Notes: a model not told the origin generated them from the letters alone. A stretch of DNA of 64,000 nucleotides from an uncultured Bacteroidota bacterium (GCA_902774845.1 CACYJU010000008.1:33601-97600), one strand, 5' to 3'; positions 27,948 to 37,027 are shown, counted from the first letter of the stretch. A program made the numbers and translations.

Positions 27948-29774
27948 CTATTTCTTCTTGGTTAGTATGGTGTAGGTGAGTCCGGCGAGGAAGGTGATGC
28001 GCTGCGAGGGGTAGTTGGACCAGAGGTAATAGCGCTTGTAGGCGAGGTTGTCGGCCTTGATGAAGAAAGAGAGAGCGCGGTTGTGACGGTATTCAAGTTC
28101 GGCAGAGATGCCGTAACGCAGCGGGAGGGTTTCGACCTCGACCGAGCCGTCGGCGTTGGTGACGGTCTGACTGCCTTTCACCTTTCCAATCACGAGCGCC
28201 TGAAGCTGAGCAATCCACTTGTCGTGGTAGTTGAGGCGAGCTGTGAAGTGGGCGTCGAAGCTGGGACGGTAGCTGAGCGTGCTGTCGGTATAGTAATAGT
28301 AGTTTCCGCCGAGCGAGAGCATGAGCATCTCGTCGTTGACGAAGGTGAAGTCGCCACCAGCCTTCACGCGGTTGTAGCTCACGTAGAGCGGCTCGTAGAC
28401 ATTACGCAGGGCGTAGTTGGTGTCGAGCTTGAAGTTGAGGTCGTTCTTGAAGATGTTGAACTCGCCGTAGAGTTTCAGTTCGAGTTTCTTGCTGAAGTTC
28501 ACCCTCATGCGGAGATAGAAGTCATAGTGCGAGGTGCCGCAGAGCGACGCATAGGGAGCAACGTAGGGGTTCACCTGACGCAGCACATCGAGGCTGTTGG
28601 GGTCGAAAGCGCCGGTGGCACCAAGACTGAGGTTGAACGCCTCTTTGGCGAACGACTTGCTGAGCTCGACATCGGGATAGATGTGGAAGCGAGTGGAGTC
28701 GGCATGGTCGAAGTTCTCGATGCTCGAGAGGAATCCGGCATGCACCTTGAAGGTACCAAGCAGGAAGTCGACGTATGGGTTGATGTTGAAGATATTGCGG
28801 AAAGCCGACTGTGTGGTAGGCGAAGTGCCGAGATAACCCAGAGGCAGGACGGTGGAGGAGTTAGGCTTAGCCGTTCCGTAATAGCCGTCCCACATGAAGT
28901 GCATATAGGCAATCGACTTATATTTCTTCTTGCCCACGTTGAAAGCGTAGTGCAGGTCACCGTCGAAGTTCAGGTTCAGCTCGTTCTGCTTGTAGAGCGC
29001 CCAGAGGTTAGCCACCCTGATGTTGGCCGAATAGCCGAGAGCGTCGCTACTCAGGTTCTTCACCCCGAAATCCCAAGCCAACCGGTTGTAGAGCGAGCGG
29101 TAGTCTTTGACCTTCAGCGAGTCGCGGTAGTTGACGGTCTCGCTGTGCGCGAACCCCAGAAGCGAGTCGTTCTGATGGAGGGTGAGGTCGTTGAAGCCGT
29201 AGTACATGTTGTAGTCGTTGTCGTAGGAGAGGTCCATCGCCAACTGGTGCTTGCCACCTACGATATACTTGCCGAAGAGCGTGAGGCCTGTCTGTGAGAA
29301 GTGGTTCTTGCCGTAATAGGTGTCGGGGAAGAGTATGTTCTTTTTCTTCTTGCCAATGGTGCCCCACGATGAGTTGTGGGTGACGAAAGCGCCGTAGTTG
29401 AGTTTCTTGTTGCGGGTGCTGTTGTAATAGATCTCGGCCATCGGCGACCAATAGTTGCCGAACCCCACCTTGACATAGCTGTTGTACAAGCGTGATGTGG
29501 GCTCGCCTATGATCTTCGCCGCCTTAATGCGGGTGGGCGAATAGAGCGAGGTGAGGCGGGTGGTGGACACCTCGTAGTTGAACTTGTGACGCATGGCCGT
29601 CGAAGTGTCGCTTATCTGCGGCGCCACGTTGATTTTGTCAAACTCGTTTATCTCTGGCTTGTAGGTGCCAGTCACCGTCACACTCTCGTTGAAGGTCTCA
29701 TCGGGAGTCTGGGCGAACAGCAACGTCGTGTTCGACATTAAGACCGAAAGAAATATTGCGATACTTTTTTTCAT
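27948..29774 (-). CDS. Outer-membrane beta-barrel protein, TonB-receptor-like
   Basis: 608 residues with a signal peptide (MKKSIAIFLSVLMSNTTLLF) and a short plug-like N-terminal sequence ESVTVTGTYKPEINEFD, reminiscent of TonB-dependent receptors. The rest is a barrel rich in aromatic strand ends, finishing ITFLAGLTYTILTKKK. A complete carboxypeptidase-like or full plug domain is not evident. It sits directly after the TPR protein gene, an arrangement common in Bacteroidales, and may work with it at the envelope. Confidence 0.75.
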   Translation of the reverse strand: MKKSIAIFLSVLMSNTTLLFAQTPDETFNESVTVTGTYKPEINEFDKINVAPQISDTSTAMRHKFNYEVSTTRLTSLYSPTRIKAAKIIGEPTSRLYNSYVKVGFGNYWSPMAEIYYNSTRNKKLNYGAFVTHNSSWGTIGKKKKNILFPDTYYGKNHFSQTGLTLFGKYIVGGKHQLAMDLSYDNDYNMYYGFNDLTLHQNDSLLGFAHSETVNYRDSLKVKDYRSLYNRLAWDFGVKNLSSDALGYSANIRVANLWALYKQNELNLNFDGDLHYAFNVGKKKYKSIAYMHFMWDGYYGTAKPNSSTVLPLGYLGTSPTTQSAFRNIFNINPYVDFLLGTFKVHAGFLSSIENFDHADSTRFHIYPDVELSKSFAKEAFNLSLGATGAFDPNSLDVLRQVNPYVAPYASLCGTSHYDFYLRMRVNFSKKLELKLYGEFNIFKNDLNFKLDTNYALRNVYEPLYVSYNRVKAGGDFTFVNDEMLMLSLGGNYYYYTDSTLSYRPSFDAHFTARLNYHDKWIAQLQALVIGKVKGSQTVTNADGSVEVETLPLRYGISAELEYRHNRALSFFIKADNLAYKRYYLWSNYPSQRITFLAGLTYTILTKKK

Positions 29775-29822
29775 AATTCTTTAATTGGACAGTTTTTTTC
29801 GCTTCGTACAATCTTCTATTCA

Positions 29823-32800
29823 CTAATCTAATTCAATCTCTATCTGAGGTTCATCGTTGGTGTCGGCCACCTTTTCAGATGCGACTATGGCGTCATATTT
29901 CTCCTGAGCCAGCTGTACCAGCTCGGCGCCATCGTAGTTCTCTATGATGCTCTGCAATGTCTGCTTGGCCTGCATGTTGTTCTCACGTGCGTAGAAGATG
30001 TCGGCCCAGAGGATGAAAGTCTTAGCCAGCCAGTAGTCGCTGTGAGGCTCGGCCACGATGCGTTCGATGGCGGCCTCAGCTCCGTCGTAGTCTTTCTTTG
30101 AGAAGAGGGTTTCGGCCTTGTGGTAGGCGGCCTCGCCGCTATATTCGCCGTTGGACGACTTCTCAAGTGAGGCATAGTAGCGGTCGGCGTTCATCTGGTC
30201 GCCAGCGTTCTTGTAGCTGCGAGCCAGCGTGAGGCACGCCTCGTCACGCAGCTCCGCCGTCGTCGTGGGGTCGTTGATTACCTGCATGGCCGTTTCCACC
30301 ACACCAGCGTGGTTGCCAATCATCGCGTTGCAACGCATCATGCCCACCTTTCCGGTCATCCTCAGCGACTCGCTTTCGGCCGTCTGAGCCAGAGTGGTGT
30401 AATGACCGAGGGCGCGGGTGTAGTCGGTCAGCGAATAGGCAATCTGAGCCGCGTTGCAGAGCGACCGCTCGGTATACTGGGTGGCGTTGGCCTCGAGCAC
30501 ATACTCATAGTGCGGCAGCGCCCTGTCGTTCTGTCCCATGCGGTATAGGCAGTCGGCCAGGTAGTAGTGGGCGGTCAGCGAATAGAGGCCATTGGGGAAT
30601 TTCTTCACGTAGTTCTCAAATCCTATCACGCTGCTCTCGCAGTCGCCCTCGAAGTAGCGGTTCTGCGCCGCCACGAAGGTGGTGCTGTCCTGCTCGGCCG
30701 TGGAGACCGAAATCTTGGTTTTCTTCTGCACATAGCTGAAATACTCGTCCACGCGGTTCTCCTCGACATAGATGTTCTTTATCGTCGAGAGGGCGTCTTT
30801 CGACTCTTCGGTGCCAGGATATTTGGTCAGCAGCTGGTCGAAAGCCTCGAGCGCCTTTGCGTTCTGACCCATGTTGTAGTGCACCAATCCCATGTTCAGC
30901 AACGCAGCTTTGACCTGCGAGCTGCGCGGGTAGTCTTTTATGTATTTGTTATAGTAAACAAGAGCCATCTCGTTGTTGTTCAGCACCGTGTAGGTGTTGG
31001 CTATCTCGATGGTCGCCTTGGGGCAGTAGGACGAGCCTTTGTAGCGCTCGAAGATGGTGTTCAATGTCGAGAGCTTCTCGGTACGTTTGCCCATTGCCCC
31101 TTGGCAGAGAGCTTTCTGGAAGGTGGCGTAGTCGGCTCCCGTCACGTCGGTGCCTATCACCTTGTCGTAGTAGCCTATGGCCTCGTCGAAGCGCGACTGG
31201 ATGTATGCGCAGTCGCCCATACGGTTGTAGGCGTCGCCTTTCTGCTGGCGCATGTCGTCGCCTTTGGCGCTCTTGCCGTAGTCGCCGAAATATCCCAGAG
31301 CGTCGTCATAACGTTTCTCTTTCATGCAGATGTAGCCGTAGGTGTAGAGCGCCTGCGGGTAGTAGGATGACTTCTTGGCCGAGGTAGAGAGCAGGAAGCG
31401 GTCAATCGCGCGGTCGGCCTTCGAAGTCTCGCCAAGCCTGTACTGTGCCTCACCATAGAGGTAGCAGGCGTCGGCGGTGGCCTGCTTCGTGGCGTTGATC
31501 TTCATCGCCTTCTCGAAGTAGGAGGAGGCCAGCTCGACCGAACCCGAGTTGAAAAGTTCGATGCCACGATTCAGGCAGATGCGCTGATAGGCTTCGTTGA
31601 GGGCGGCGTTGCGGTCGGGAATCTTCTCTATCAGCGTCAGCGCGTCCTTATAGTTGCGTGTGCTCATGTAGAGCGACACCAGTATCTCCTGTATCTCGGT
31701 CTTGTGCTTGGTGTTGGGATATTGCGTCAGGTAGTCCTGAAAAGAGCGTATCGACTCGTTGTAGGGGTTGGCGTTCAGCTCGCACGAGAGCTTGGCGTAG
31801 TTGAAGAGCGCGTCCTCCTTGATGGCTTTGTCGTATTTCATCTGCGAAGCCTGCAGGAACGACGAACGCGCCTTCTGCTTGTCGCCCAACCTCACGTAGC
31901 AGTCGCCCAAAGCATAGAGGGCGTTCTGCGCCACGCTGTCGGTGCAGACGGTCTTCATCTCGAGGTACATCGCCGCCGAGTCGTACTGATGCAGCATATA
32001 GTGGCTGTAGCCAATCTGGTAGTGGTTGTCCTGCGGCGTGCAAATCACCCCGCTCTCGTTCTTCCTCACCCGCTTGCTGGGGGTCAGCTGCTCCACCTTG
32101 TGGTAGTACTCCAGCGCCTTGCGGTACTCGCCGCGGTTGAAGTAGACCTCAGCGACCATTTGGGCAATCTCCTCGCGCTTGAAGGCGTCCTCCTGCTCCA
32201 GGAGGCTCGGCGCGATGGTCAGCAGCTCGTCCTCGCGACCCAGATAGTAGTATATCCTAGCCGTGTAGCTCGGCACGATGCGGCCGAATTTCTTGTCGCC
32301 TTTCAGCTTCTCGAAGTTCTTCAGCGCCAGCTCATACTCGCCGTCCATATACTGAATGTGGGCGTAGTAGTAGAGAGCCGAGGTGCCGTATTTCGACTTG
32401 GTGCCCTGAATTCTGGAGAATATCTCTTTGGCTTTCGAGCGCTCGCCCTTCATCAGGTGGCAATAAGCCTTCTTGAACTCGAACTCACCCCTCTGGCCAT
32501 ACTCCACGTCGTTCACCGTAAGCAGCTTGTAGTAGTCAAGAGCCTCAGCATACTCGCCACGGGTGTAGTAGTAGTTGCCCAGATAGTAGCGCGCCATATT
32601 GCAGCGGCTGCTCTGCGGATAGAGGCGCAGGAACTCCTCCAGACGCCAGCGGGCGTCGTCGTTGTCGAGCTTCTCCGAGCATACGGCGGCATAGTAGACA
32701 GCGTCGCTGTTCTCGGGATTCTTGCTCGCCAGACGGTCGTATATAAACTGCGCGGCCGCATATTTTTCCTTCACGAAAAGGTCGTGAGCGCGCTCGCTGT

Positions 32801-32888
32801 CGCCGTCACCTTTGGTGTTTTGAGCCTCCACGGGCACAACCGACAGCATCGCTATCATCATAAAAGCAACAAATCCAACTCTTTGCAT
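29823..32888 (-). CDS. Secreted tetratricopeptide repeat protein
   Basis: 1021 residues: a signal peptide ending VVPVEAQ, then TPR units throughout (ARYYLGNYYYTRGEYAEAL, ALVYYNKYIKDYPRSSQVKA). The later units are of the 'tol-pal YbgF/BamD' style with PGTEESKDAL and PNGLYSLTAHYYLADC. It ends in an acidic tail. Likely a periplasmic scaffold; no enzymatic domain is seen. Followed 48 bp later by the barrel gene at 27948. Confidence 0.9.
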   Translation of the reverse strand: MQRVGFVAFMMIAMLSVVPVEAQNTKGDGDSERAHDLFVKEKYAAAQFIYDRLASKNPENSDAVYYAAVCSEKLDNDDARWRLEEFLRLYPQSSRCNMARYYLGNYYYTRGEYAEALDYYKLLTVNDVEYGQRGEFEFKKAYCHLMKGERSKAKEIFSRIQGTKSKYGTSALYYYAHIQYMDGEYELALKNFEKLKGDKKFGRIVPSYTARIYYYLGREDELLTIAPSLLEQEDAFKREEIAQMVAEVYFNRGEYRKALEYYHKVEQLTPSKRVRKNESGVICTPQDNHYQIGYSHYMLHQYDSAAMYLEMKTVCTDSVAQNALYALGDCYVRLGDKQKARSSFLQASQMKYDKAIKEDALFNYAKLSCELNANPYNESIRSFQDYLTQYPNTKHKTEIQEILVSLYMSTRNYKDALTLIEKIPDRNAALNEAYQRICLNRGIELFNSGSVELASSYFEKAMKINATKQATADACYLYGEAQYRLGETSKADRAIDRFLLSTSAKKSSYYPQALYTYGYICMKEKRYDDALGYFGDYGKSAKGDDMRQQKGDAYNRMGDCAYIQSRFDEAIGYYDKVIGTDVTGADYATFQKALCQGAMGKRTEKLSTLNTIFERYKGSSYCPKATIEIANTYTVLNNNEMALVYYNKYIKDYPRSSQVKAALLNMGLVHYNMGQNAKALEAFDQLLTKYPGTEESKDALSTIKNIYVEENRVDEYFSYVQKKTKISVSTAEQDSTTFVAAQNRYFEGDCESSVIGFENYVKKFPNGLYSLTAHYYLADCLYRMGQNDRALPHYEYVLEANATQYTERSLCNAAQIAYSLTDYTRALGHYTTLAQTAESESLRMTGKVGMMRCNAMIGNHAGVVETAMQVINDPTTTAELRDEACLTLARSYKNAGDQMNADRYYASLEKSSNGEYSGEAAYHKAETLFSKKDYDGAEAAIERIVAEPHSDYWLAKTFILWADIFYARENNMQAKQTLQSIIENYDGAELVQLAQEKYDAIVASEKVADTNDEPQIEIELD

Positions 32889-33021
32889 AGAATTCTATAT
32901 TTCGTTTCAGACACTAAAAATATAACTAAATATATAAATAGCGCAGCACTCCCCCACCCTTTTATCAACAAAATGATGTTAACCCAAAGAATGAGGGAAA
33001 ACGAGAGGAAAATAGCCAAAT

Positions 33022-33051
33022 AAAAAAAGCGGCGGATTGCCCATCCGCCGC
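33022..33051 (-). terminator. Terminator of the 33077 gene
   Basis: Perfect stem GCGGCGGAT / ATCCGCCGC around a 5-nt loop, followed on the minus strand by seven Ts (33022-33028). Confidence 0.9.
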
Positions 33052-33076
33052 CTATATCTATAAACTATAAACTAAA

Positions 33077-34540
33077 TCACCTTCCCATATTCAGGAAGAA
33101 GCCTTTCTTCTCTGACTCTTTCTTCTCTGCCCAAGGGGGATTAACCAGCAGGCCCGATCCCGGCGTGGGAGTGATGGAGTACTGCAGCTTGCCGTCGGGG
33201 TTGATGAGCAGGAAGGTGGGATAGCTCACCACTCCGTACTTCTCCAGAAGCCTGAAGTTGTTGTTGAAATGCAGCCAAGTCCAGTTGTAGCGGCTGCCTC
33301 GCTTGTTGTTGCGCAGGAAGTGGTACATCTTCTGGAACTCGCGGTCGCAGCAGATAGTCACGAACTCTACGTTCTTGCTCTTGGCGTAGATGCTGTCCTT
33401 GAAGAAAGCGAGGGTCTCTATCTCCTTGAGCGAGTGAGGCTCTCCCACCCTCACGAACGAGAGGTATATCCACTTGCCCTTGAACGAGTCGAGGCTCACC
33501 ATCTTCTTGTCCACATCGGGCAGCGTGAAGCTGGCCACCTCGCCGCCTTTGCTGTTCTGGCTCAAGAGCGACTCGATGTTCCTTATCAGCTCGCGGTGTT
33601 CAGGGAACTTGCTTTTCAGCCTTATCCACTCCAACGCAGCCAGCACCTTCTCCTGCTTGTAGTAGCGTGTCTTATAGAAGCTCTCTTTGAGTGCCTGGAT
33701 GGCCACCAGCTCGCGTATCTGCTCGTTGCGCAGCAGCGGGTCGAGGCCGATAGAGTCCATATAGGTGGTCATATTCCCGCCGTTCACCCAGCGGCTCAGG
33801 CGCTGGATGCTGTTGTAGCGGTTGCCGCCCGAGACGCTGTTGCCGAACATCGTGAAGAAGAGCGACATATAGTTCTCGTCGTAGTAGAGTATCGGCTGAC
33901 CTGCTATATACTTGTTGTACATACCCTTGCGCGAGTCGAAGTGGAGTTTGTACTTCAGCTCGGCCAGGGAGAATTTCTTGTAGCGGTTGAAGAAGTTGTT
34001 CTTGCCGTCGGGTAGCCTTTTCTCAACCAGCTGGCAGAGGGTGTCGTAGTAACGGCGCTGGGGGTGGAACTTGAGGTCAAACGAATAGCGGTTGGCCGTG
34101 ATGAAGCTGTCGACCAGCGCGTCGAACTCGTTGATCCTGAAGTTCACCTCGTCTTTCGGAAGGTTCTCGAATATCACCGGAAGGGCTTCGGGAGCGAGAT
34201 GGACGTTGCGTTTCTCGTCGATCGACCAGTCGAACTTGGGGATAATCACCTCGTATGTGCGGCCCGATTCGACGTAGAACGACTGCGAGTAGTTCTCCAC
34301 CTGAAGGAAGACCAGCGTGGTGTATTTGGCGTACATCTTCAGCTCGAAGCCAGTGGAGGCGCTGATGGTCGTCTTGTCGAGCAGCACCTCGGCACGGCCC
34401 AGCTGGTCGCTGTACTTATAGAGCTCAATCACCTTACCGTCGGCGTTGGCGGCACGACCCTTGATGGTGATGTTCGGCGTCTGTGCCTGTGCCGAAAGTA
34501 TGGTGGCGAATAGAACGACAAGCAGTATTATTCTCTTCAT
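33077..34540 (-). CDS. Secreted thioredoxin-fold protein lacking CXXC
   Basis: 487 residues: signal peptide (MKRIILLVVLFATILSAQAQ), an N-terminal DUF4369-like beta domain (ITIKGRAANADGKVIELYKY), a long helical middle, and a C-terminal TlpA/AhpC-type thioredoxin fold (VASFTLPDVDKKMVSLDSFK, then YGVVSYPTFLLINPDGK with the cis-proline). Where TlpA has WCxxC this protein reads FVRVGEPHSLKE, so it cannot act as a dithiol oxidoreductase. A binding or structural role is inferred. Monocistronic with its own terminator. Confidence 0.85.
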   Translation of the reverse strand: MKRIILLVVLFATILSAQAQTPNITIKGRAANADGKVIELYKYSDQLGRAEVLLDKTTISASTGFELKMYAKYTTLVFLQVENYSQSFYVESGRTYEVIIPKFDWSIDEKRNVHLAPEALPVIFENLPKDEVNFRINEFDALVDSFITANRYSFDLKFHPQRRYYDTLCQLVEKRLPDGKNNFFNRYKKFSLAELKYKLHFDSRKGMYNKYIAGQPILYYDENYMSLFFTMFGNSVSGGNRYNSIQRLSRWVNGGNMTTYMDSIGLDPLLRNEQIRELVAIQALKESFYKTRYYKQEKVLAALEWIRLKSKFPEHRELIRNIESLLSQNSKGGEVASFTLPDVDKKMVSLDSFKGKWIYLSFVRVGEPHSLKEIETLAFFKDSIYAKSKNVEFVTICCDREFQKMYHFLRNNKRGSRYNWTWLHFNNNFRLLEKYGVVSYPTFLLINPDGKLQYSITPTPGSGLLVNPPWAEKKESEKKGFFLNMGR

Positions 34541-34594
34541 ACGTCCGTTTTTAGAACCAGTTTCTTAGATGACATACGCATCCCTAAAGCGATG

Positions 34595-34602
34595 CAAAGA
34601 TA
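34595..34602 (-). promoter_or_regulatory. Minus 7 box upstream of the 33077-34540 gene
   Basis: TATCTTTG on the minus strand, 55 bp before the start codon; no convincing minus 33 element. Confidence 0.45.
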
Positions 34603-34740
34603 CACATTTTCCACAAAACAACCCCAATAAGTTATCACCACCTTATCAACAGTCGCGCAAGAGCGAGAGCAACGGAAGCTTGCTTACGTTGCCGAGCCGC
34701 AGCCGACTCTGACTCCGAAGGAGGCAACATTTTCTCAACT

Positions 34741-34790
34741 AATGCGGAGCTTGTGCGGAGGTAATACGGAGGTAGAGCGGAGCTATACCG
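34741..34790. repeat. Drifting 11-12 bp repeats, ATGCGGAG type
   Basis: Successive units AATGCGGAGCTT, GTGCGGAGGTA, ATACGGAGGTAG, AGCGGAGCTATA. Related to the array at 50951-51020. It flanks the left side of the two family B hairpin elements. Confidence 0.65.
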
Positions 34791-34823
34791 GGCCTCGTAG
34801 AGAAGAACGGCTCTAAAATGGTC

Positions 34824-34986
34824 GGAATCACAATAACAGTATCACAGTTAAAAATTTGTGATACCACATATCTCAAATACCCCTTTATATAGTATATAAC
34901 TAATTAATTATTAATAATATATATAAGATATAGAGGAAATTGAGACCCTTCAAAAAAACAACTGTGATTCTGTGATTGTGATTACC
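34824..34986. repeat. Nested hairpin element, family B copy 1
   Basis: Terminal arms of about 26 bp made of AATCACA / ATCACAG units on the left and TGTGATT units on the right, complementary except for about two mismatches. The AT-rich core includes TATATAACTAATTAATTATT, shared with copy 2 at 35066-35217. No coding potential. The whole interval 34541-35675 contains no gene. Confidence 0.85.
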
Positions 34987-35065
34987 AAAAGTTGTTCTTC
35001 TTTCCCTAAAAGGCTAAATATCAATGGTTATGATATTCCAATAGGAAGATGAGCTCTATAGTTCC

Positions 35066-35217
35066 TGTGACAGTTGACAGTTGTGACAGTTAAAAATCAG
35101 TATACCCAAAATCCCTTATAATACTATATAACTAATTAATTATTAATAATATATATTAAATATAAGAGAAATTGGGATACCTCAAAAAACAAACTGTCAC
35201 AACTGTCAACTGTCACA
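35066..35217. repeat. Nested hairpin element, family B copy 2
   Basis: Arms 35066-35091 and 35192-35217 are perfect 26-bp inverted repeats built from TGTGACAGT and TGACAGT units. The core shares GTTAAAAAT, TATATAACTAATTAATTATT and CCTCAAAAAA with copy 1, yet the arm sequence differs from copy 1 while remaining self-complementary. Confidence 0.9.
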
Positions 35218-35495
35218 ACTCTCACACAAGACTTCATAATCAACAAGTTACAATACAAACCACCAGCCACATAAAGACAATATACGACAAAAAATAGCCA
35301 TTTTTAACACTTATAAAGGTCAAAAATGAGTACCTCAATCCCCATTTCAGCATAAAGAACCCTTCCATTTTGGAAGGCAATATGATGTCTTTTTTCCACC
35401 AAAGGCCCAATTTGGCAGCCTAAAAGATGCCAAACAGGCAACCTAAACCCCAAAAATAATTTTGAATTTTGAAAGTTGAAAAAAACTGGCTCGGT

Positions 35496-35575
35496 TGGTG
35501 GGAGTTTAATGGGAGTTAGATGATAGCTTGATGATAGGTAAGTGATAGGTAGATGATAGGATTGCTTGATTGATA
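35496..35575. repeat. Drifting 11-12 bp repeats, GGGAGTTAGATGATAG type
   Basis: Units GGTGGGAGTTTA, ATGGGAGTTAG, ATGATAGCTTG, ATGATAGGTAAG, TGATAGGTAG, ATGATAGG, then a short TGCTTGATTGA run. Same series as 50951-51020 and, inverted, 5641-5735. Confidence 0.75.
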
Positions 35576-35675
35576 CAAAGAAAATTTCAATATCATCCAG
35601 ACACTCATGAACTATCTCATAAGCGTCCGCAAAAATCCAATATCAAGAAAAGATTGCCCCTACGGCCAGTAGTAG

Positions 35676-36227
35676 TTAATTAACCGCCCCTACGGCCAGT
35701 AGTTTGTCTATCACCCTGCAGGCGCAGATGTAGCGGGCTTTGTAGTAGGGTTCGGTTGAGCAGCTTACACGCACTCCTGTGTTCGAGGCGTGGATGAACT
35801 TGAAGCTGTCCTCGCCCACTTCGGTCACCAAGCCCACATGTCCAATAGCCTTGGTGTTGCGGCTGCCGCCGTAGAACACCAGATCGCCCGGAGCCAGCTC
35901 CTCACGTTTCAAACGTACGCCCTCTTTCGACTGCGACGGCGCCGACGGCGAGAGGGTCAAGCCAAAACGTGAATAGACGTAGCGCACGAATCCAGCACAG
36001 TCGAAACCGCCTGGGTTCTTGCCGCCCCAGCGATAGGGTGTGCCCAGATACTTCATCGCCTCCGCGATGATTGTCGAGGCTACCGAAGCGGCAGGCGTCT
36101 GGTCGGTGTCCTCGACCACGACTTCCGCATCGATGAAGACCTCAGAAAGATCAGACATCTGAGCCTTCAACGCCAGAGGTGCGAAGATGAGAGAGAGAAG
36201 GGTTATATATCTTAGAAAAGATCGCAT
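35676..36227 (-). CDS. Secreted NlpC/P60 peptidoglycan hydrolase
   Basis: 183 residues from ATG 36227. The open frame continues upstream through the tRNA-Arg gene, which fixes the start here; the signal peptide MRSFLRYITLLSLIFAPLAL follows. Catalytic residues of a cell-wall endopeptidase are visible: Cys77 in GGFDCAGFVRYVYSRF, His130 in GHVGLV and His146 in FIHAS. It probably cleaves D-Glu/diaminopimelate bonds in the stem peptide. A terminator behind the tRNA separates the two genes. Confidence 0.92.
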   Translation of the reverse strand: MRSFLRYITLLSLIFAPLALKAQMSDLSEVFIDAEVVVEDTDQTPAASVASTIIAEAMKYLGTPYRWGGKNPGGFDCAGFVRYVYSRFGLTLSPSAPSQSKEGVRLKREELAPGDLVFYGGSRNTKAIGHVGLVTEVGEDSFKFIHASNTGVRVSCSTEPYYKARYICACRVIDKLLAVGAVN

Positions 36228-36246
36228 TGATGGATGTTTCTCGGGT

Positions 36247-36274
36247 AAAAAAAAGGCACACCGTCTCGTGTGCC
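36247..36274 (-). terminator. Terminator after tRNA-Arg
   Basis: GGCACAC / GTGTGCC stem with a 6-nt loop and a minus-strand run of eight Ts (36247-36254). Confidence 0.88.
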
Positions 36275-36288
36275 TCTTACTGTTTTTG

Positions 36289-36362
36289 TGACTCCTGCAG
36301 GATTCAAACCTGCAACCTTCTGATCCGTAGTCAGATGCTCTATTCAGTTGAGCTAAGGAGCC
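36289..36362 (-). tRNA. tRNA-Arg (anticodon ACG)
   Basis: 74 nt on the minus strand. Acceptor arm GGCTCCT pairs with AGGAGTC (one G-U), discriminator A. The anticodon loop is CTACGGA inside the stem TCTGA/TCAGA, and the T loop reads TTTGAATC. The CCA end is not encoded. ACG would be edited to ICG. Confidence 0.96.
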
Positions 36363-36388
36363 ATACTTTCTCTCCTCGAAAGCGGATG

Positions 36389-36420
36389 CAAAAGTACTAA
36401 CTTTCGGCGTACCTGCCAAA
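36389..36420 (-). promoter_or_regulatory. Promoter of tRNA-Arg
   Basis: TTTG (36417-36420), a 20-nt spacer and TACTTTTG (36389-36396) on the minus strand, about 27 nt before the mature tRNA. Confidence 0.8.
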
Positions 36421-36454
36421 TTTTTTTACACTTTTTATCGCAATAAACTGATTA

Positions 36455-36973
36455 TCAAACGTCAATTTTATACACCTCTTTATAGAGAATCTTGCGCATC
36501 TCTTCGAATTCGTCGTCGTCGAGCTCCATTTTTGACATGATCATCATCGGTACCGTACGGTCGTCGCCATGATAGGACGGCTGGTAGTAGTCGTAGGGGT
36601 TCTGGTAGAGGCCCATGCTGGCGTAGAACTCGACGCGGTATTCCGAAGTCTCGTCGTGGGGCAGCTCCACCTCCATCACCACCTGACCGCCATGCTGGGT
36701 CATGAAGTTCAGGAAGACGGCCTTGCCGAAACCATTGTTGCGCAACTCCTCGTCGATGGCGAAATGCTCGACATAGACAAACTCCTCGAAGGTCCAGTAG
36801 GTGAGGATTCCTATCGGCTCGTCGTCGTTGGTGGCCACCATGAAATGGAAATTCGACGGACGTTTCTCCAGGTCGTCGAAGTCGGGCCGTTCAGCCTCAG
36901 GGAAAGCCGATTCAAACAAATCTTCCGCAAAATGCGGATGGTCAGAGTCTTCTAATGGGGTAAGTTGTATCAT
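36455..36973 (-). CDS. GNAT family N-acetyltransferase
   Basis: 172 residues with the acetyl-CoA pyrophosphate loop RNNGFGKAVF preceded by the VEHFAIDEEL strand, and MVATNDDEPIGILTYW earlier. Substrate cannot be predicted; an acidic C-terminal half (MELDDDEFEEMRK) is notable. Separated from the tRNA by 92 bp. Confidence 0.88.
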   Translation of the reverse strand: MIQLTPLEDSDHPHFAEDLFESAFPEAERPDFDDLEKRPSNFHFMVATNDDEPIGILTYWTFEEFVYVEHFAIDEELRNNGFGKAVFLNFMTQHGGQVVMEVELPHDETSEYRVEFYASMGLYQNPYDYYQPSYHGDDRTVPMMIMSKMELDDDEFEEMRKILYKEVYKIDV

Positions 36974-37027
36974 TTAAAAATGTGTTGTTTCGTTAACTTT
37001 TTAAATTGTTGGTGTATGTTTGGATTC

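Noticed and set aside
28083..29297. 404-codon plus-strand open frame opposite the barrel gene
   Set aside because: Antisense shadow of the 27948-29774 gene, low complexity in V/E, no domain.
36228..36419. N-terminal extension of the NlpC/P60 protein
   Set aside because: The extension translates the tRNA-Arg gene and its terminator; a signal peptide begins at 36227.
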